From Allacma fusca (taxonomy: Eukaryota; Arthropoda; Collembola; Symphypleona; Sminthuridae): DNA of 64,000 nucleotides. The number at the start of each line of letters is the position of its first letter. The first letter of the stretch is position 1. The notes beneath the pieces are model-generated. The model was not told the DNA's origin. It did not search any database and saw only the letters and a program-made list of their open reading frames with translations. Below, piece by piece: positions 56,697 to 64,000 of the stretch. The position numbers and the translations under genes are program-made. Where the stretch lies: NCBI GenBank assembly GCA_947179485.1, contig OX359245.1:61057067-61121066 (forward strand), given 5' to 3'.

Positions 56697-59600
56697 CTAC
56701 TCTCTTACGTGCTCTACATTATTAAGAAACACGCAAACAAATTTGTGAACGCCACAGTCAACCCGTAACACTATCTCCGCTATATCAGCAATTTGAATGG
56801 TTTCTAATTTAGAGATTCCAGTAACTCGGTAAATGTGTGTTAAGGTAGCAAACTGGACTACAGTAAGCACTCGCAGTATTGGAAATCCCTGATCACCAGA
56901 TTTTGCAAAAGCTAGAACTTCAGCAAATGTACCGTTGCTTAATCTAACACACGCAGAATAGCGAAGAATGCTCTTCTTGTATTCCTGCGAATATATCTTA
57001 TTTGGGCCGACACGAATGTGACTATAAAAACTTGGAGGTCCGTTGTCTTTAGGTAAATTTACACCCGCAGGTGGTTCATAATTGGAAAGCATTCCTTGAA
57101 AAACGTTTCCCCTCAAATCCAATATTTCATTTTTACTTTGTAGATATCTCCAATAACGTCTTCCAATTTGATTGCCCATGAACTGTGAATTATTTAAGAA
57201 TCCCTAAAGCACAGCATTATAAGACTCAAATGGGCCCATTGTTGTGTTCAAAATATCACCGCCCCATTTTAGGGCAATTTCGGGCAAATTACGTAGGAGA
57301 TGTACATTAAATCTACACGCTTGCGATCCGTAAAGGTGAGCAACATCACGAGAGAACAATTCCAAACTTTTAGATGAGGATTCGAGCCGGATTTTTACCA
57401 CCTCCGATTCTATTCCGCGTGCAGATTTTAACAGCATGCTACAACCGTACACTAGTTGGATCCAGTGATGCCAGTATTCTAACGGCAAAGCTTGCTGGAG
57501 TAGTATTGGGGAATAGTAAATCAGCCACATGCCCCATTCATGTCCTTTCCAATGTGCTATTTCAGATAATGTTCGAGGAGTTCTAGAGACTCTATGTGGT
57601 GGCTTAATTAAAAGAAGGTTGTCATTCATGACTTGTAAAGCTTGCTTAGTTATGCGCCCAGGACAGCCGGAATTCGTGAGCAGAAATTGGGTGAAAGTTC
57701 TGGCTACACCCAAGTAGATTGTGTGAAGAAAACAAGGTGGGATATCTGCAAAACCATAAGTGTTAATTATCAATTTTGTATTTAGTATATGGGAGGAAAT
57801 GCAAACTCATGCAATAAATTAATATTTTTTGCTATCCCAGTCCAGAGAAGAAACTAACCTATATATAAGGCTCCAAGAAACGATAAAAATGTTTTAAAAG
57901 GAATAAAATGCAAAAAATCAGGAGAAATTTCCGAAATCTGAAAAATTACACCTAGATTGAAGGTTTAGTGAGCCAGTTATTTGTAACACCAAATCCAAGG
58001 ACCTATTAAAGTTATTACGCTACCTAAAAATTCTTTCGAATAGTAAAAATTTGAAACATATTTTAGAATACAATGTAGTAACAATTGTGGATGAAGAATT
58101 TTCATTAAGTTTTAAAAAATAGTGCAAAGTAAAAATTCTTCGCGTCGAAGGCGTCAGCTAACTCTGGTAAATTAGGATGAATTTTTTAATTTTACTTTTT
58201 AAAACAACTATTTGGCCGAGTTCAGACACATAAGTGATAGCCGTGACGATTTACATAAGCAATATTCACAAAATATTTCATTGCTATAGATTCAATAGAT
58301 TTGGAGATAAATGTCACTTAGGCTGAAGTCCAACATTTCAAGAATTTGTTTCTCAAAACATTTCGGTCCGATTTCAACTACAGTTACAACTATAATATAA
58401 ATTGAAACTCAGGCTCAAAACATTTAATTTAAATCGGTCCAGTAGTTTTAGAGATATCGTGTGGAAGGACACACGGACGAACGGGCATTGCTATTTTACT
58501 AGGGGCTGAGGCTACTCTAAACATGAGGCCATTCAATATTTGTTATCGTTACTGCCTACATATGCTATTATGTGCACCATACCACAAAACATTCCACGAA
58601 ATAGGGGGATTGAAGTTTTAGAGAAATATAATACAATTAGGTAAATATGAGCAGACCGTAAATTATGTCCAGATAAGGTAGGTTCAAAAGAACTGATTTT
58701 CCTGTAACACCCCTAGTAACATTTATATCTCCACGATTAAATGTATGTGATTGACAGAGTTGACGGTGGTCAGCGTCCGTACGTCGTGGGGCCAAGGGAA
58801 CGTGTTTGAAATAATGCATTTTTTCACGGTGAAAACAGTACCCACAACCGTACTCCCCGTTTAACTGTTGCATATTTTGCACAGCGGGACGAGCAATGCT
58901 GTCGCATAATACTTTTGACACACAAATACGTGTTCGTATTTCAGTTCTGGTATCTAAATTCCATAAAATTCCCTCCGAGGTCAGTGAATTAATTTCGTTG
59001 ACAACAGGCTCCAAAAAAATGTTCATATCAGGTTTGTTCCTGATAGATTCATGTCCAATCCAAACACCAAGTAACAATATGTTTTGTTGCAACACTTTAG
59101 GTGGTAAATTATCTATATATGCCAGAATTGGCCATATAGAACCATTTGAACTTTTCGATGTAGGCACTCCGTCAGTGTTTAAGGTAAGCGATAAGTCACA
59201 TGTAGGATTAAGCTCCAATGAAACAAAACGATCCATAATTTTTTGATTCATATGTGTCATATCTCGAAATTTCCAAATACGTGGAAGTATAGTACGCAAA
59301 ATTAGCCTGATTGGAATGTACAAACCATGACTATCATTTGTTGTGTACTCGATCCCACAGCATGACACACGTTGGTTAGTGGTTACATTAGGTACTGTTT
59401 TGATAGATAGGTTTTGACTACAGTTGCTGCAAATCCATCTAAGTACAAATTCTGGACATTCTGAAAACACATTTGTGTCCAGTTTGGCCAACGACGTTGG
59501 TAATTTACGGATTTCTTCCGCGTCACTACTTCTGAGCATTTTAAGCAAAGCGTTTGAGGCAACGTTGGACAACTTGAACCTGGAAATGAACGATAAAAGT

Positions 59601-60352
59601 TTTGCCGGCAGACCATTAACACCTGGAGACACGGGTTTTGGAATGACCAAATTCTCATTGCCATATTCTAATGAGCTGGTTTCCGTATTGTTGACCATGT
59701 CATAACTCTCGAATCCATCTGCAATTTCCTGTGGAGATAGGTTTTGCGGTATAGACTTCCCAGGGTGGTCAGCAAAATTTGTAATATCTGTAAATCCAGT
59801 CTCATCCCCAACTCCTCTGGTTTCATCTGAAGAATCGAAAAAAATATTTAATCAATAAATTGTTGCAAACAGTTTACATAAATAGTGCTTAATATTTCCT
59901 TAACAATTTGGCTTCAAACCTGGTCCGATTACGGAGATGTCCAAGTTATCAGAAGTCTGCAATTGAGATGGTTGAAAGAAATTATGGTTCGATCTGCATT
60001 TCCCGAAAGGTTCTGAGGGACGATTTTGAAAACGCTGTACTGATCTTCTTGTAGTATGAGAGTCTACAGAGAAGCATGTAATACTATAATCAATATTTTA
60101 TCCTTAAGACACTTAGATTTGTAGTGATTAAGCATTATATTTGGTTTAATTAGCGCTTCCAATATGTTTAAATTCTTTGATCATTTTTTAAGTTTAAGTT
60201 CAATCGTCCCTCAAATTCAGTCACCCTCTATATACTAACATGTCATAAATGATAACTATGTATAACTCACATGGTGCAATAAGATTTTTAAGCCTGGCAT
60301 TTCGTTTCCACTTTCCTGATTTTGACTTGCATGGTCGAATATTTCGTTCCAT
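56697..60352 (-). pseudogene. EnSpm/CACTA-like transposase, four exons, one in-frame TAG
   Basis: Exons (minus strand) 60,352-60,271, 60,063-59,920, 59,826-58,657 and 57,745-56,697 join in consistent phases to 815 codons. Exon 1 is basic (KSKSGKWKRNARLKNLI). Exon 3 holds a zinc-binding pair region (WICSNCSQN, VSCCGI), then LTLNTDGVPTSKSSNGSIWP and ILLLGVWIGHE, typical of animal EnSpm transposases (Transposase_21). Its end joins exon 4 as LPYLDIIY / DIPPCFLHTIYLGV. Exon 4 continues with a DUF4218-like part (FNVHLLRNLPEIALKWG, MGPFESYNAVL). A TAG at 57,204-57,206 interrupts it, after which the same frame runs on to 56,697. Intron 3 is about 0.9 kb and contains repeat sequence. Only one stop means recent loss, or a sequencing error. 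Confidence 0.8.
58290..58510. repeat. LINE/SINE-like 3' end within transposase intron 3
   Basis: AATCGGTCCAGTAGTTTTAG followed by AGATATCGTGTGGAAGGACA resembles the 3' ends of common arthropod RTE-type or derived repeats. No ORF or tail is resolved. This is a resemblance only. Confidence 0.3.
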
Positions 60353-60987
60353 TAAAAGTTTTGATGAGCGATTTGATTTTGAGAGCACCAAAATGTGAAA
60401 CAATAGCTCCCTGTATTGTTGACAAAATAAGCTGGAGGTATAGTCGAAGCAAAACAGGAAGTTCTGTAGAATAAAAAAACGACCACACTGTTGTTGGATA
60501 CACTCTTTTTAATTGAACAATTATTCACTAACAATTAGTAATTTTATAAGGCAGAAAATGTTGAATATTACTCTCTTCATACAATCTAAAGTCGAAGATT
60601 TAATATAGTTTATATATGTATACTGAATTGTATCCAGGCGGGTCAATTACATATGCACAAAATATTCCATTTTTACAGTTAAGGGCTCTGGTTTTATTAG
60701 GCGCTAGTATTGCAATCTGCTTCAATGCACCTTTTGTTGCAATCCAATTTACCGTGCAACCGTTATGGATACTTGGAAAGTTTTTATTCAACAATAGTGA
60801 TTATTTCTTCCAGATTTCCAGATTAATCTATATCCAACAATTGCCTGTTGAGTAGGTTAATACTGTGATCATTTCAAATAATTGAAGTACTTTTAATAAA
60901 TAATAATTTTTCTTTTGATTTGCTGCGTTGTTCAAATATAGACTTTTATTTTTTGTTTGCAAGGTATATTATTTAGAAATTAAAATA

Positions 60988-62366
60988 ATGCCTTACCAAG
61001 CCGGCAAAAGAGGTAGGACTGCAGCAGAACCAGCACAAGTAAATGTGGCGGAGCTGGCAGTTGCTGTGGGTTCATATTTGGGAAAACATCTGGAGGATTT
61101 AAAAGATTCCATGAATAATGTAGCAGTTAAAGTGGAAGAATCGGCCCAAGTTCTCCAGTATATCAAAACTCGATTCGATGAACATATAAACGCAGCAGAA
61201 AAATGTGAAGAAACTGTAACTAAAGAGCTTCAAGACCTAGGCGAAAACATTAATAATACACTGGTGAGCATGACCGAACAGATCAAAGCATCTTTTACGG
61301 AAAAGTTGAATGAGCATAATCAAGCTCAAATCGTTGCCTCGAAATCGTCAATTGGGACTACGGCAGAAGCCGATATTGTAAGTTGGTATTATCTGTAAAT
61401 ATTTCTGTAATCAGGTTTTACAGGTTTGAAGTGATCAGTATGCCCATTAGTTAGGTACATTACTACTATCTATATATTTTGAAGGAGCCTTTTCTGATTC
61501 TGGAGTGGGAAGGCAAAGACCAACCGATTTTCTTACCAACCTCGGTCCGCGAAGCATTAGCTGTTGAAACGATTCTGCGAGGAGTAGTCCGAGTAACTCT
61601 TCGTCACTTTCATCAGATCAAAGAGCTTCGCAACTTCACCTTGAAAGGGTAATTTGAATATTAAGACTCGAATTATTATACTGTTATAAAATGCTGGTGA
61701 GCTATCTAGAGAAAAATACGCAGTCTCAAATCAAATTGTGATTAAATAATTTGTACTAAACACATTGTAAGTCGATTCTTTAGTAATTATGTTGTATGTA
61801 TGAACCTTCTTTTACACATGCGCAACATAGCACACAGTGCAAATTTTTATAAATAAATGTTGAATAATTATGTGTGAGGTAGACATTCTCATATGTTTAG
61901 TACTTTTGTGTAGACTCGAGATTCTGGAAAGTGAAGAGGATGCAAGCAATGGCGATGAAGGTAACGTTGAGGAGCCTCAAAGAATTCAAGTTCCAGCCCG
62001 AAGTCTTGCAATAGCCTTAGGCATGTACTAGCATATCTACAAAAAACACTATATATGGTGTATATAGTGTATAATAGGTTGCACAGTTTGATGTACATGT
62101 TGTTTCGTTTTACAGCTGTGGCTAATAAATGTCACCCAATTTCTCCAATTGTGCAGCGAACAGATCCAGCAACATTTGCACGACTCTTGTCAGCTCGCCA
62201 AAATGATGTGCGTAAAGCTGCGAGCCGAATCTTCCAATATTTTAGGAATCGCTATGACTGCAACGGGATAATGAAACCTCAAAAACGATGTGCCAACCAA
62301 CCTCCCACTGATTCTTCTGTTGCTACCAATAAGCGTAATTGTCCAGGTTCATCCTCTAAAAAATAA
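60988..62366 (+). CDS. Accessory protein of the EnSpm-like element (unknown function)
   Basis: Exons 60,988-61,377, 61,485-61,648, 61,914-62,020 and 62,116-62,366 give 303 residues with consistent phases. The third intron needs a GC donor (CCTTAG then GCATGT). The protein begins MPYQAGKRGRTAAEPAQV. A long predicted coiled coil follows (about residues 25-110), then a compact region (PFLILEWEGKDQPIFLPTSV ... RVTLRHFHQIKELRNFTLKG), an acidic linker, and a helical VQRTDPATFARLLSARQNDV segment. A basic tail ends KK. I do not recognise a domain. It is transcribed away from the transposase across a 0.6-kb gap, which suggests a second element-encoded protein. No stop interrupts it. Confidence 0.6.
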
Positions 62367-62569
62367 TAGCGTATGGGTCATTTTGGAGAGTACAGCATAT
62401 TTTAAGACAGTAATGGTTCCTAGCTTATATTATAGAATTTGAATACGCTAGCTTGAAGTGAATATTTTGTAGTAATGTGGCATTGACGTAGGTGAACCAA
62501 AGAGGTCACAGTCGGCAAGTATTTTAATTGAGCTTGGAAATATTTTTTAACTGAGTTTATTATGGATTT

Positions 62570-62770
62570 TGAGATTCAAGAGGCAAAATGGTTAAGTTTT
62601 ATTTTGATTAAAAGAAAAATTGGCCAATTGAAGGATTGTCAAAAACAAAATAGGTTAGATGTAATTATAAACTCACTTGGTCCATTTTAAAAAGTCAAAC
62701 TGCATGTGATTCATTTTTCTTCTAACCGAAATTGCAGCTTAGCCGTTTTGCCTGTTCACCACCTGGACCT
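62570..62770. repeat. Small inverted-repeat element (GGCAAAATGG words)
   Basis: AGAGGCAAAATGGTTAAGTT on the left faces AGCTTAGCCGTTTTGCCTG on the right, about 200 bp apart. The ends resemble those of the element at 30,699-31,379. A target duplication was not identified. The surrounding 62,367-63,110 has no gene. Confidence 0.45.
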
Positions 62771-63113
62771 AACATGTTGACAGGTATCTCAATCTTAAAA
62801 AATATGCATGTTTGAGTGATTCTCTAAAAAATGTGGGTATTGAATGTTGTAGTTTTATTTATGCCTCGGGAAATAATTTTTTACAGTGTAATAACTTGCA
62901 CGATAAGACACTTCTACTAAATTGAATATTTTTAAGATTTGTATCTAAGCGTGTTTGCTAAATTTAATTTAGACCTAGATGGATTGTGAAATGTGTTATA
63001 TGCCAGAAAATATTTTGTTTCTAATATAGTTTGTATTGCATATACTTTTTATATTCGCATTTTTTGAAAGCTTAGCTTCTTGCTTAATTCAGAACGTTGC
63101 GAATAAATAATGG

Positions 63114-63704
63114 TTAAATACAAATTGTGACGGTTCCTTTTGATATTCTCCGAATATAATGTACAATCATAGCTAATACGTAGTAAGAATTTTTATTTCG
63201 CATATTCCAAATGGGTCTACAGAGTATTAAAAAGTATGGCTCACTTGCATGTTTCCTCACAAGTGCACCATAACGATCCATTAAGTGGGCTTCCACTGGT
63301 TTTATCCCAACTGCTACCTTTCTAGAACCTGCAAATAGTGGAGCAATGATGTAACAACATAGGCTCACTGATAAAAAGCTACCCTTGGATGAAATGCATG
63401 TTGACCGTAATAGACACCTTTCAGGAAACTCCAAGTAGGTATATGCACGGCATAGTGCAATAGATACAAAACAGTAGCTCATTCTCACTTCTTCGACCCG
63501 AGAGCTGCCAGCGTGGTTCTTAAATGGGAGCAACATGTACGGTGAATAAGGAAACCTTTTGTCAACTGAGTGTGCCGTCAGCAGTGAGTTGCCAACAGGC
63601 ATTACCGTATACGCGCGGGAAGCTTTTATATATTGAAGTTTTGTACAGACAAAGGCTAGCAACACCAAGTAAATATTAATTAAAAGAACCCAAGCTGGGC
63701 GCAT
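63114..63704 (-). CDS. Hypothetical 196-residue secreted protein
   Basis: A single uninterrupted frame of 196 codons starts with a convincing signal-peptide-like segment (residues about 1-20, WVLLINIYLVLLAFVC). About ten cysteines follow in the mature part, including LCRAYTYLEFPERC and LCCY. I do not recognise the family. The length is unusual for chance in AT-rich DNA, but no splice signals, homologue or flanking context support it. The equivalent stretch is absent before the unit marker in the other copies. It may be a real small gene, part of the neighbouring mobile DNA, or chance. Confidence 0.35.
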   Translation of the reverse strand: MRPAWVLLINIYLVLLAFVCTKLQYIKASRAYTVMPVGNSLLTAHSVDKRFPYSPYMLLPFKNHAGSSRVEEVRMSYCFVSIALCRAYTYLEFPERCLLRSTCISSKGSFLSVSLCCYIIAPLFAGSRKVAVGIKPVEAHLMDRYGALVRKHASEPYFLILCRPIWNMRNKNSYYVLAMIVHYIRRISKGTVTICI

Positions 63705-63738
63705 ACCCTACATGTATTCCTACAAGTACACGAAATTA

Positions 63739-63850
63739 AGCACGTGGGATAAAGTATTCTTTGTCAGAGCCCCTTGTTTGGTCTAAAAACCTTTCTTGAT
63801 AATTTTTGTTGAACTCTTTGGCAGCCGAATTTCCTTTAACGCTTCAAAAT
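63739..63850. repeat. Unit-marker block, copy 4
   Basis: AGCACGTGGGATAAAGTATTC and GTCAGAGCCCCTTGTTTGGT match the block at 8,037. They start what should be a further repeat unit beyond the window. About 63,850-63,970 aligns with 34,090-34,200 in the IR3 unit. Confidence 0.6.
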
Positions 63851-64000
63851 CCAAAATTCCAATTAGTTCACCTGGTGAATTCATCAAATACGTTAAAATT
63901 GTAATAATATTTCGGCAATAATTTAGGATCCCACATATGTAAGCTTTTTTTAACTTATTTCATAACTCACTTCATTGATCTTTTCACTCTAATTTAAGTA

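Larger units (their letters stand above)
56000..62887. mobile_element. EnSpm/CACTA-like element (borders approximate)
   Basis: Contains a transposase with Transposase_21-like and DUF4218-like parts on the minus strand and an accessory gene on the plus strand, diverging from about 60,350-60,990. A terminus-like TTTTTTACAGTG followed by TAA at about 62,876-62,890 could be the right end. A matching CACTGTAAAA left end was not found. The segment 56,000-56,600 is richer in GC and has no gene. Confidence 0.6.

Noticed and set aside
1-64000. tRNA, rRNA, CRISPR arrays or bacterial operon signals
   Set aside because: None seen; spliced genes and repeat content show nuclear eukaryotic DNA.

Overview
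The window is eukaryotic DNA. It is AT-rich, has spliceosomal introns (GT-AG, plus two apparent GC-AG), and is crowded with class II transposons. Four intronless chemoreceptor genes of the divergent ionotropic receptor (IR) type and two broken gustatory-receptor (GR) genes point to an arthropod. The style of the chemoreceptors (single-exon IR arrays, a GR carboxyl end with a GGFYKMEREST-like motif) makes me favour a springtail (Collembola), but this is recognition rather than proof.

Layout. Positions 1-8,100: a GR pseudogene (2,134-6,560) split by nested hAT and pogo-type elements. 8,100-13,450: transposon debris, a two-exon DUF4806-like gene fragment, and an orphan copy of the IR upstream region. 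14,337-16,310: IR1. 19,890-24,728: a second copy of the GR block, with the same hAT at the same site plus later insertions. 27,493-29,466: IR2. 30,487-34,955: four more transposons, one keeping a hAT dimerisation-domain remnant. 36,095-38,005: IR3, frameshifted in its last membrane segment. 38,828-45,132: a nearly complete PIF/Harbinger element with TAA target duplication, a MADF-type accessory gene and a DDE transposase gene; a 5'-truncated LINE sits in the transposase's first intron. 48,657-50,630: IR4. 51,846-55,894: more hAT and pogo elements. About 56,000-62,900: an EnSpm/CACTA-like element with a four-exon transposase (one in-frame TAG) and a divergently transcribed accessory gene. Near the right edge are a possible secreted-protein ORF and the start of another repeat unit.

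Logic of the locus. The IR genes and flanks are diverged segmental duplicates. The four IRs share about 300 bp of upstream sequence, including a TTCAGGTTC-like motif 195-206 bp before each ATG, and at least two further upstream copies lack an IR gene. Downstream flanks of IR1-IR3 also align. Because one hAT copy occupies the same base in both GR blocks, it predates that duplication. I expect IR1, IR2 and IR4 to be functional membrane chemoreceptor subunits; IR3 and both GRs are damaged.

A striking feature is the hAT population. At least ten insertions have 8-bp target duplications, and most have their own short word (for example GGTACGG, TTCGGTT, GAGTAAGTAA, CCCGACCCG, GATTTAAATC) repeated near both ends.
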